Positions 7,230 to 14,816 of a stretch of 64,000 nucleotides of DNA are shown here, in pieces. The stretch lies in NCBI GenBank assembly GCA_944325705.1, contig CALVBB010000002.1, positions 62,001 through 126,000 of the forward strand. Direction: 5' to 3'. The notes beneath the pieces were generated by a model. It was not told the DNA's origin. It worked only from the letters and a program-made list of their open reading frames with translations, and made no database searches. The stretch's first letter is position 1; every line of letters begins with the position of its first letter. A program made the position numbers and the translations under genes. Source of the DNA: Candidatus Gastranaerophilales bacterium (lineage in GTDB: Bacteria; Cyanobacteriota; Vampirovibrionia; Gastranaerophilales; Gastranaerophilaceae).

Positions 7230-9077
7230 TTAATCGATAATTTTTCCGTCAAAAAGCTGCATAACCATATTAACCATATCAGAATGCTGGTTGCCGAAGT
7301 CTTTTTTACCAGAAACCTCTGTATCAGCAGTTGAAGTTTCGGTTTCCTCTATGGCTTCTTCTGTAGAGAGTTCTTCTTGATTGTCCACAGGAGGCGGCGC
7401 TGACTGCAGTTCCGGTGTTACACGCCTGGGAGGCACCGCCTTTACAGGCTGGTCGTCAGGCAGCGGTAACCTTATGATAACATGTGAATTATCCTGAGAA
7501 AACATTGCATTGAGAGCTTCGATAATCTGATTTTTCTTATTGCCGTTCGCAACCTGATTGAGGAAAATTTCGTTTTTCAGCGTGAGCACTGTTTCTTCTG
7601 CAGAAATTTTAACAGGATTTGCCCACTGTTTAAGAAGAGCTCTTGTCGGTGCACTTTGAATATTCTGTAATAATGTTCCCCATAGTTCCGAAATATCTGA
7701 GCCGGCAGGTGCAGGATGAGATTTTGGCATAGGTGAAAAATCACTCACATGCGCAGCCTGCTGTTCTGGCATGTCTGCTGACGGCTTGGATTGAATTTCT
7801 TCTGCAGAAGGCGCCTCAAGCGGTTTTACTGCTTTATCTTCAGTTAAATCATTAAGTTTTTGCCTGTTAAGAACCGGTGCCGGAGGGGTTTTATATGTGG
7901 AAGATGCCGGTTGAACAGGTGCCCCGCTTTCGAGTCTGGCAATTCTGCTCTGAAGCTCCATAAGCGAGGTGTTTTCAGCAAGGTTTGCAAGGTCAATTAT
8001 GCCGACTTCAAGCCACAGACGCGGGTTGTTTGTGTTTTTGACCTCTTTTATGTAGTCTGCGGTTTTGTCAATTAAAAAAGTAATCTGATAGGTGTCAAGG
8101 TTTGCTGTTTGTGATTGCAATTCTTTTATCTGGGCGTCATTCAGCTGTGTTAATTCAAAGACGATTTCCGGTCTGCAGTTTTTAACTATAAGCATATTTT
8201 TGAAGTAATCCAGAAGGTTTGTTAAAATCTGGGTTGGCTCGTTGCCGGAATTGTAGATTTTTTCCAGCGTTTCAATGGCGTCCTGCGGTTTTGAAGTTAT
8301 TATTCCGTCTGAGAGCGAGTGCAGCGTGTCAAAAGAAAGCCGTCCGAGAAGATTATTAATATCGTCTGTAGAAATTGCTTCTTCGCCGTCTAAAATGCTT
8401 AACTGGTCTAAGAGCGCAATACTGTCACGCATTCCGCCGGCAGAATTCTTAGCGATTGTGTAAAGAGCGTCGTCCGTTATGTTAATTTTTTCGCAGTCGG
8501 AAATGTATCTCAGGTGTTTAACAATATCGTCTGTAGTAATTCTCTTAAAGTCAAACCTCTGGCAGCGGCTTTTGATTGTGTCAAGAACTTTGTGCACTTC
8601 TGTTGTTGCAAGAATGAATATAACATTTTTAGGCGGTTCTTCAAGTGTTTTTAAAAGTGCGTTAAATGCCGTATTAGAGAGCATGTGAACTTCGTCTATT
8701 ATATAAATTTTGTAGCGGCTGTTAACGGGCGCATACATAACTTTTTCTAAGATATTCTGAGCATCTTCAACTTTTCTGTTGCTGGCGGCATCAATTTCAA
8801 TAACGTCCATCGGAACCGAGTTTGTAATGTCAATACAGTTTTCGCACTTTCCGCAAGGATTAATTGTCGGGCCTTCTTTGCAGTTAAGTGATTTGGCAAA
8901 AATACGTGCGGTTGACGTTTTACCGGTTCCTCTCGGCCCTGTAAAAAGATATGCGTGCGAAATTTTGTTCATTGCAATCGCGTTTGTAAGGGCCTTTTTT
9001 ATATGTTCCTGCCCGACGACTTCTTCAAGCTTTTGCGGACGGTATTTTCTGTATAATGGAATATATTTTTCGTTCAT
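7230..9077 (-). CDS. dnaX: DNA polymerase III tau/gamma subunit
   Basis: DnaX is the ATPase of the clamp loader that places the beta clamp on primed DNA and ties polymerase cores together. Walker A GPRGTGKT at 47-54, zinc cysteines C66, C75, C78 and C81, DEVH at 128-131, sensor 1 ILATTE and the SRC arginine-finger motif are all present in residues 1-360. Residues 380-450 and 545-600 are Pro/Glu-rich linkers, and 470-540 looks like the tau-type polymerase-contact domain. I see no A-rich slippery site for making a short gamma form. The start is ATG 9077 with a near-leaderless promoter. It is divergent from the LD-carboxypeptidase gene, with 42 bp between start codons. Confidence 0.96.
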   Translation of the reverse strand: MNEKYIPLYRKYRPQKLEEVVGQEHIKKALTNAIAMNKISHAYLFTGPRGTGKTSTARIFAKSLNCKEGPTINPCGKCENCIDITNSVPMDVIEIDAASNRKVEDAQNILEKVMYAPVNSRYKIYIIDEVHMLSNTAFNALLKTLEEPPKNVIFILATTEVHKVLDTIKSRCQRFDFKRITTDDIVKHLRYISDCEKINITDDALYTIAKNSAGGMRDSIALLDQLSILDGEEAISTDDINNLLGRLSFDTLHSLSDGIITSKPQDAIETLEKIYNSGNEPTQILTNLLDYFKNMLIVKNCRPEIVFELTQLNDAQIKELQSQTANLDTYQITFLIDKTADYIKEVKNTNNPRLWLEVGIIDLANLAENTSLMELQSRIARLESGAPVQPASSTYKTPPAPVLNRQKLNDLTEDKAVKPLEAPSAEEIQSKPSADMPEQQAAHVSDFSPMPKSHPAPAGSDISELWGTLLQNIQSAPTRALLKQWANPVKISAEETVLTLKNEIFLNQVANGNKKNQIIEALNAMFSQDNSHVIIRLPLPDDQPVKAVPPRRVTPELQSAPPPVDNQEELSTEEAIEETETSTADTEVSGKKDFGNQHSDMVNMVMQLFDGKIID

Positions 9078-9086
9078 GCTAATAAT

Positions 9087-9092
9087 AGTATA
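9087..9092 (-). promoter_or_regulatory. Extended -10 element of dnaX
   Basis: On the minus strand TGTTATACT (extended -10, TGnTATACT) predicts a start near 9080, about three bases before the dnaX ATG. No Shine-Dalgarno sequence or -35 box is visible. Confidence 0.5.
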
Positions 9093-9119
9093 ACAAAAGT
9101 TATTGAAAAAGGATAAATT

Positions 9120-10001
9120 ATGAACTTAATTAAACCGCCATACTTAAAAGAAGGAGATACGATTTCAATAATTGCACCTGCCGGTGTTGTCGAGTATGAC
9201 GAGATTATGAAGGCTAAAAATTACTTTGAAGGCTTCGGGTTCAGAGTGAAAATCGGGGAACACACCTTCAATTCATTCAGAAATATGGCAGGGCGGGATG
9301 AAGAGAGAGTTTTGGATTTGCACGAAGCTTTTTTTGACAGTGAAGTTAATGCAATAGTATGCGCGCGCGGTGGCTACGGCTCCATAAGGCTTATAAAGCT
9401 TATTGATTTTGAAATAATAAGGCGTAACCCGAAAATTTTTTGCGGGTTTTCTGATATTTCGGCGTTGTCAATTATGTTTGCAAAGCACGCCGACTTAATT
9501 ACATTTTCAGGCCCGATGGCGCAGTCTGACTTTAATTCTATATCTGAATTTACGGAAAAGTCATTTTTCAATGTGCTTTCAGGCGGCGAGGAAGAATACT
9601 TTTCAAAAAAAATGTTTCGGGAGGGTAATGCGCAGGGGCTAATATGGGGTGGTAATCTTTCGACTGTTGTTTCGCTCTGTGGAATTGATTTTATTCCAGA
9701 TGAAGATTTTATATTTTTTACCGAGGACTTGAACGAACCTGAGTACAAGATTGATAAGATGATGAACCAGCTGGTCAACATAAAAGAATTCCGTGCGCAC
9801 TGCAAAGGAATTGCCTGCGGAGAATTTTTAGACTGTGGTGATGAAAAGTGGCTTGAGGACATTTTCACTGAAACAGCAGAACTACTTAATGTTCCTGCTT
9901 ACAGTGGTTTTATATTCTCTCACGCTGCGGATAAGCAGACAGTGCCTGTCGGGGCTCTGGGTATATTGCAGGATGGAATTTTATCGTATAAAATGCTTTA
10001 G
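9120..10001 (+). CDS. ldcA: LD-carboxypeptidase (peptidase family S66)
   Basis: A cytoplasmic serine peptidase that removes the terminal D-alanine from tetrapeptide muropeptides during cell-wall recycling. The family start IKPPYLKEGDTISIIAPAG is clear; CARGGYGS at 81-88 and the nucleophile in GFSDISAL (S111) are present, as are the EDLNEPEYKID segment (catalytic Glu) and the C-terminal SHAADKQTVPVGALG (catalytic His). Length 293 is normal. AAGGAT before ATG 9120 is a fair ribosome site. The gene is followed 9 bp later by rsmE with a strong ribosome site, so the two are probably one operon with the CCA enzyme. Confidence 0.94.
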   Translation: MNLIKPPYLKEGDTISIIAPAGVVEYDEIMKAKNYFEGFGFRVKIGEHTFNSFRNMAGRDEERVLDLHEAFFDSEVNAIVCARGGYGSIRLIKLIDFEIIRRNPKIFCGFSDISALSIMFAKHADLITFSGPMAQSDFNSISEFTEKSFFNVLSGGEEEYFSKKMFREGNAQGLIWGGNLSTVVSLCGIDFIPDEDFIFFTEDLNEPEYKIDKMMNQLVNIKEFRAHCKGIACGEFLDCGDEKWLEDIFTETAELLNVPAYSGFIFSHAADKQTVPVGALGILQDGILSYKML

Positions 10002-10010
10002 GAGGTTTTT

Positions 10011-10775
10011 GTGCCGCATTTTTTTATTAAATCACAAAATGTTAATAACGGAATTGCAACTGTCAACGATGATGAAAATTACAGGCATATTGCAAAATCT
10101 CTGCGCGCCAGAGCCGGCGAAAAACTTCTTTTAATTGACGAAAATAAAATTCAATACGAAACTGTTATTGAACAAATTACAAGTAGGGAGATAACAGCTA
10201 AAGTTGAAAATTTTTATAAATCTAATCGAAGCCTTGATTTTGGATTATATCTTGGACAAAGCCCGCTCAGGAGCGACGCGCAGTCTGTCATTATTGAAAA
10301 AGCCACGGAACTGGGGGCAGCCGCAGTATATCCTGTTCTTACTGATAATTGCAGCGTTAGCAAAAGTGTTATCGAAAAGAAAATAGCCAAGTGGCAGCGG
10401 ATTATGTACGAAGCCTCCAAGCAGTGCGAAAGGGCTGACGTGCCATATTGTTCTGCATTAGTAGAAGATTTTATCCCCATTGTAAAGGGGGGGAGGGGGG
10501 ATTTTCCTGTTTTTGATAAAATATTTGCATTTTGCGAGCGCCGCGCAACCAGAACTCTTCACGAATTCTGGCAGGAAACTCCGGTTAAAAAAGGTGAAAA
10601 TCTTCTTGTAATTATAGGGCCCGAGGGCGGATTTTCGGATAGAGAATTTGAATTTTTTGAAAAGAACTCAATCCCGATGCTTACACTTGGTGAGTTGATT
10701 TTGAAGGCAGATACTGCGGTTACTGTAGCTTTAGGAAATATTATTTATGAATACACAAATTACGGAAAAAATTAA
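10011..10775 (+). CDS. rsmE: 16S rRNA (uracil1498-N3)-methyltransferase RsmE
   Basis: A SPOUT-class enzyme that methylates U1498 of 16S rRNA. The N-terminal PUA-like part has NYRHIAKSLRARAGEKLLL; the C-terminal knot has IGPEGGFSDREFEFF and LGELILKADTAVTVAL, where the usual R-I-L-R is changed to E-L-I-L-K. The start is GTG 10011, chosen because TAGGAGGT precedes it. An unusual G7-A-G6 run at 10487-10500 encodes K-G-G-R-G within what looks like a short extra loop before the knot; slippage there would remove the SAM-binding half. The last 28 bp overlap the next gene. Confidence 0.95.
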   Translation: MPHFFIKSQNVNNGIATVNDDENYRHIAKSLRARAGEKLLLIDENKIQYETVIEQITSREITAKVENFYKSNRSLDFGLYLGQSPLRSDAQSVIIEKATELGAAAVYPVLTDNCSVSKSVIEKKIAKWQRIMYEASKQCERADVPYCSALVEDFIPIVKGGRGDFPVFDKIFAFCERRATRTLHEFWQETPVKKGENLLVIIGPEGGFSDREFEFFEKNSIPMLTLGELILKADTAVTVALGNIIYEYTNYGKN

Positions 10776-12180
10776 ATCTGACAAAATTCTTTCGGAAATT
10801 TCATCAGTTTTTGAGAATGAAATTTATCTTGTCGGCGGAGCTGTGAGAGATTTTATTGCGTGTAAAGATACACTTGACCGTGATTTGATTGTTACGGATG
10901 AGGATGCCGGAATTTTTGCCAAGAAGCTTGCCGCGCATTTTGATGGTGTTCTTGTAAATCTTGATGAGGTTAATAAGATTTACAGGGTTGTTCTGCCGGA
11001 CAGGGTTAATATAATTGATGTCACAAATCCGATTGAAAACTCGCTTGAGAAGGATTTAATGCGCAGGGATTTGACAATAAATTCGGTCGCCGTGAATATA
11101 AGGACTTTTGAAGTTGTTGATTTATGCGGCGGGATAGCTGACATTCAGAACAAATGTATTAATTATATTAATGAACATAATTTTGAGGATGACCCTCTGA
11201 GGTTGTTAAGGGTTTACAGATTTCAGGCAACTCTCGGGTTTGATTTAACACCGGAAACAATACATGCTGTGTGCAAATTTGTTAAACTTATCCACAAACC
11301 CGCTGTCGAGAGAATTACGCATGAACTTATTCTGCTTTTCGGCGGAAAATACGCGGATAAAGCCTTATTAAATATGAATAAAACATGGCTGCTGGAAGAA
11401 TTATTTCCTGTAGTAAACGAATTAAAGCATGTTCCGCCAAATACTCATCATCACCTAGACCTGTTTCATCATTCAGTAGAAACTGTTCGTCAGGTGCAGA
11501 TGATTTATGAAAATTCACCTGAGGAAGTAAAAGAACATCTGGAGCGTGTTGATTTTGGCGGCGCGCCGAGGCTTGCACATTTAAAAATGGCAGCATTTCT
11601 TCACGATATAGGAAAATTTTCCACATGGACAATTGAAGAAGATACAGGACGCCACAGGTTTATCAAACACGACGATGTTGGCGCAAAGTTGGTTGCCCCC
11701 CTTTTAAAGAAACTGCATTTTTCAAATAAACAGATTGATTATATTTCATCAATGATAAAAAATCATATATATCCGTCGCAGGTTATGTCTGCACCTGAAA
11801 TTGACTTCAATACTCCTAACGGTGAAAAGGTTATGATGCGCTATATAAGAAAAATGGATGAAAATGTCATTGATAACATAGTCCTTGCAAAAGCGGACAG
11901 GCTTTCAGCACGCGGGGAAGCTGTAACTGATGAAATGGTTGAAAACAACCTTTCACGCCTGACATTGCTGCAAAATTATTATCTTTCAGTCCGTGATACA
12001 CTTGAACCTCTGCCGGTCTTACTTGACGGAAACGAGATTATGAAACTGTTAAATATAAAACCTTCCAAAATGCTAGGAGAAATTCTCTCTGCCCTGCATG
12101 AAGCACAGTTATCAGGAGAAGTTACGACAAAAGAGCAGGCAACAAATTTTGTGTCTGATTTTGCTAATAACTTACTTTAA
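10747..12180 (+). CDS. cca: CCA-adding tRNA nucleotidyltransferase with HD domain
   Basis: Class II nucleotidyltransferase that builds or repairs the tRNA CCA end, or a poly(A) polymerase relative; the two cannot be told apart by eye. The head domain has EIYLVGGAVRDFI, the catalytic DxD in TLDRDLIV and RRDLTINSVAV (about residues 20-120). The DPLRLLRVYRFQA template-binding segment follows at about 155. An HD phosphohydrolase domain (HHHLDLFHHSVETV, LHDIGKFSTW, KHDDVGAKL) spans 235-380. The 477-residue length suits HD-containing forms. It begins inside rsmE and ends 17 bp into the broken prepilin gene on the opposite strand. Confidence 0.92.
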   Translation: MNTQITEKIKSDKILSEISSVFENEIYLVGGAVRDFIACKDTLDRDLIVTDEDAGIFAKKLAAHFDGVLVNLDEVNKIYRVVLPDRVNIIDVTNPIENSLEKDLMRRDLTINSVAVNIRTFEVVDLCGGIADIQNKCINYINEHNFEDDPLRLLRVYRFQATLGFDLTPETIHAVCKFVKLIHKPAVERITHELILLFGGKYADKALLNMNKTWLLEELFPVVNELKHVPPNTHHHLDLFHHSVETVRQVQMIYENSPEEVKEHLERVDFGGAPRLAHLKMAAFLHDIGKFSTWTIEEDTGRHRFIKHDDVGAKLVAPLLKKLHFSNKQIDYISSMIKNHIYPSQVMSAPEIDFNTPNGEKVMMRYIRKMDENVIDNIVLAKADRLSARGEAVTDEMVENNLSRLTLLQNYYLSVRDTLEPLPVLLDGNEIMKLLNIKPSKMLGEILSALHEAQLSGEVTTKEQATNFVSDFANNLL

Positions 12181-12585
12181 GCGGATAATCTTCCGGTATT
12201 TCCCACCCGTTTACCTGTATTAGTGCTGTGCAGTATTTAGCGTACAGCGTTCCCTTTTGTTTACACCAGTCGTATAATGTTTCAATTTCACCATCCCATC
12301 TCCATTTATCTGGCTCTAAAAAACCGTTTTTGTGGTATTTAAAATTTTCACTATCTTTTGAAACCATTTGTCAATTTCTGAAGTGGATAAGATTGGATTT
12401 CCTTCCTCGTCCAGTTCAACTCCTGAGACATCAGCATACCATGAAGCTCTGTCGCCGTATTTTGCTTCTGCAAGCTGAATAGCCTGATTAAAGTTTGTGT
12501 AGAATTTCTTTAATCGTGTGGCGACAACTTTGTTTGTATGTTTTTGAATGCATGTATGCAAGAAAGTGATTTTGAAGAACTTCAA
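12164..12585 (-). pseudogene. Broken prepilin-like gene (two frames, N-terminus lost)
   Basis: Two overlapping reading frames on the minus strand together look like one type IV prepilin-like protein. The upstream frame (12585-12316) has IQKHTNKVVATRLKKFYTNF and ends after DKWFQKIVK; the downstream frame (12367-12164) contains KYCTALIQVNGWEIPEDYP, a C-terminal ending I associate with such proteins. From IQKH onward the match to the post-helix region of prepilins is good, but the GFTLAEVLITLG methylation site and hydrophobic helix are gone, replaced by sequence antisense to the XRE gene start. So it carries a 5' truncation plus a frameshift near 12340. The intact relative lies at 34104-34886. 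The assignment rests on remembered family patterns. Confidence 0.6.
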
Positions 12586-12777
12586 AAACTTGGCAAAAGA
12601 ATAAAATCTCTGAGAAAATCAAAGAAATACACCCTCACAGAACTTTGCTATAAAAATGGTCTTGAGCCGTCTACACTTTCGCGTATTGAACAGGCAATTG
12701 TTGAACCAAAATACTTAACTCTTCTTAAGATTGCTTCTGCTTTTAATCTTTCTGTTAGTGAGTTATTGAATTTTTAG
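12556..12777 (+). CDS. XRE-family helix-turn-helix regulator
   Basis: A 73-residue protein that is almost only an XRE/Cro-type HTH: LGKRIKSLRKSKKYTLTELC, then PSTLSRIEQAIVEPKYLTLLKIASAFNLSVSELL. It should bind DNA as a dimer; its target is unknown. I start it at ATG 12556; ATG 12538 in the same frame would add six residues, and neither has a good ribosome site. It is divergent from, and its beginning overlaps, the broken prepilin gene. A very similar arrangement (intact prepilin with a divergent XRE regulator ending VKEFVNF) occurs at 34.1-35.2 kb, which suggests it once controlled that prepilin or its neighbours. Confidence 0.88.
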   Translation: MQESDFEELQKLGKRIKSLRKSKKYTLTELCYKNGLEPSTLSRIEQAIVEPKYLTLLKIASAFNLSVSELLNF

Positions 12778-13112
12778 TTTTGGGCATGCCCGTAATTTTT
12801 TAAGTGCGACATTATATACTCTGTCTATACTTTAAAGCCTGATTCTACAAAAACGTTACAAAAATTTACAAAAATTTTTAGAAAAATTTTTGCTGTTTTT
12901 GAGGTTTTTTCTTAAATTTTTTTCTATTCTTAAAATAAAAATTATAAAAATAATCTAAAATTTTACTATTTTTATAAAAAAATGCAAAATTAGTTCTTAA
13001 TATTACCTTTACATTAAGACTTCAAAAGGCAAGTTTTAAAATTCACTGCTTTTAATGTTTTTGTAGTGTTGTTATAATAAGTGTATTAAATACAACAACC
13101 AGACAATTTGTT
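12778..13112 (+). promoter_or_regulatory. 335-bp AT-rich leader region of the paralogous membrane-protein pair
   Basis: No gene is visible. A perfect palindrome GGGCATGCCC (12782-12791) followed by a T-rich run may end the XRE transcript. A repeated ACAAAAA pattern around 12847-12875 includes AAAAACGTTACAAAAATT (12849-12866), an 18-base match to 37140-37157. An extended -10, TGTTATAAT (hexamer 13073-13078), sits 34 bp before ATG 13113 and is the likely promoter. No -35 box is clear. Confidence 0.5.
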
Positions 13113-14804
13113 ATGATAGATAAGATTAGTGCAAGTGTAGATAAAAATAAATATACCCCTGCAAACAGTCAAAGTTCACAGCCGTCGTTTAAAGGAAACG
13201 GGCTCGGGGATTTGCTGATAAAAGGGATTCAGGCCTGCGAAAAGGAGCCTATGGTAAACGTTACCGTTCTGGATTTGTCTACAGCAATTCTTCCAAGGAC
13301 ATTCTTTGAAACTTTTATCGGCTCAAAGAAAAAAGATGAGCACGGTAATGAAATAAAAGAACGAAAGCTTAACATTATGGGTGGATTTGAGGCATTCCGG
13401 CGTGAGTCCTCAGGCCTTTTAATTAACTGTATTATCCCGAGTTTTATAGTAATCGGGGCAGCGAAACTTTTGAACAGACCTGTTATGGGTGATTTCAACA
13501 AGTCTAATCTTACTAAATGCTGGGCAAACAGCGATGCCATCAATAAAATTCAACAGTATTTCACATCTTCTAAAGGCGAAAATATGGAAGAAAGGGTTTT
13601 CAATACGTTGAAAACAATGTTTGATGATATTGAAGGCGTGAATGGTGATGTTGCTAAAGACGGGCTTAAAAAGTTTAAAGATATATTTGCAAATGATGTA
13701 GAATATGAAGAAACTCTCAGAAAAGTTGCTAAAAATATTGTTTCAGATTCTCCGGAGAAAGACGTTACTAAGAAGGCTTTTGAAACTCTTGTTGGCAAAA
13801 CCGGAATTTCTGAAAATATTAGATTTAAAGGTGATAAGGGCTTTTTCTCTAATAACTTTAAATCATTACTCGAAAGTTCTTCCGATATTTTGCACGGAGT
13901 TGCAAAAGAGGGGATTGAAAATGACGCAGACAGGCTTGCAAAATTTTTCTCGAAGTCTAAAAAACTTGTTAACCTGAAAAGTATTGCAGGGCTCGGTATA
14001 ATTATCCCTCTGGCGCTTTCGGCACAGCCTATCAACAGATGGATTACACATAAGCTTTCCGGTAAGAAGGGCGCTCCTCTTTATAATGATGATAAAGAAA
14101 GGGTGCTCACACCGGAAGAAAAAAGAAAACTAACAGCTCAGAAATTTTTTGCGGTGCCTTTAATGGCAGGAGTTGCAGGACTTTCCATGATTATGGACAG
14201 GCCTAGTTTAAAGATGTTCCAGTTTAAAAACATATTCCCTACAATGGATCAGGCAAGAATTATCTCTGCGGCAACTTTCTCCAGCCGTATAGCTGCATCG
14301 GAAGATTCAAATGAATTAAAAGAAAATACAATAAGGGATATTGCTACCTTCTCAAGTTTCTACTTCCTTGGCGATTATGCTGCAAAGGGTATTGCAACTC
14401 TTATTGAACACCTTAACAGAGGTAAAGGTATTCACCTTATTAACCGATTGAAAAAACAGGATGCAGATGCTAATATATTCAAGCGCTTCTGGAACTGGGC
14501 AAAACATACCACTATGAAATCTACAGATGAGCTTGAGGCTATTTCTGACAAGGCATCAAGAATTCAGCACAAAAAACTCAGAAGTATTTGCCAGCTTGGT
14601 AATATTGCATTCTCATTAATTTCCCTCGGGGTATTTATCCCGCTTTATACCAGAACACAGACGAATAAAAAAGAACTTGCAAAACGCAAGGCTTTGAATG
14701 AACAGAACGCGTCATCCTCCGCAGCATCCTCTACGGGCGCGGCTTTCGGCTCGGGCTCAAACCCGCTTATTAAACAGTCATTTAAAGCACTTTTAAATTC
14801 GTAA
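13113..14804 (+). CDS. Membrane protein of unknown function, paralogue 1
   Basis: I cannot name this 563-residue protein. It has no signal peptide; an N-terminal PSFKGNG (F26-K-G28) matches the shared signature. Hydrophobic stretches near residues 110-125, 290-305, 345-360, 415-430 and 510-525 suggest about five membrane segments. It is clearly paralogous to the next gene: both have a D-x-(S/T)-x-x-(I/L)-PRT block, a G-(F/L)-E-x-x-RRES block, QPIN(R/K)W/Y and a late region with SR-(I/L)-x-A-x-(E/R)-D. The C-terminus is Ala/Ser/Gly-rich. ATG 13113 has no ribosome site but follows a good -10. The pair probably forms one operon (12-bp gap). Confidence 0.85.
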   Translation: MIDKISASVDKNKYTPANSQSSQPSFKGNGLGDLLIKGIQACEKEPMVNVTVLDLSTAILPRTFFETFIGSKKKDEHGNEIKERKLNIMGGFEAFRRESSGLLINCIIPSFIVIGAAKLLNRPVMGDFNKSNLTKCWANSDAINKIQQYFTSSKGENMEERVFNTLKTMFDDIEGVNGDVAKDGLKKFKDIFANDVEYEETLRKVAKNIVSDSPEKDVTKKAFETLVGKTGISENIRFKGDKGFFSNNFKSLLESSSDILHGVAKEGIENDADRLAKFFSKSKKLVNLKSIAGLGIIIPLALSAQPINRWITHKLSGKKGAPLYNDDKERVLTPEEKRKLTAQKFFAVPLMAGVAGLSMIMDRPSLKMFQFKNIFPTMDQARIISAATFSSRIAASEDSNELKENTIRDIATFSSFYFLGDYAAKGIATLIEHLNRGKGIHLINRLKKQDADANIFKRFWNWAKHTTMKSTDELEAISDKASRIQHKKLRSICQLGNIAFSLISLGVFIPLYTRTQTNKKELAKRKALNEQNASSSAASSTGAAFGSGSNPLIKQSFKALLNS

Positions 14805-14816
14805 AGGAAAAAGATT

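Noticed and set aside
7230-9077. Programmed frameshift in dnaX for making gamma
   Set aside because: No A-rich slippery heptamer or downstream hairpin was seen in the region after the third domain.
9374-9868. A 164-codon reading frame on the minus strand inside the LD-carboxypeptidase gene
   Set aside because: Lies fully antisense to a well-identified gene; composition is low-complexity Ser/Ile-rich, no ribosome site.
13550-14035. A 161-codon minus-strand frame inside paralogue 1
   Set aside because: Antisense to a gene with a clear paralogue; Ser/Phe/Leu-rich content typical of shadow frames.
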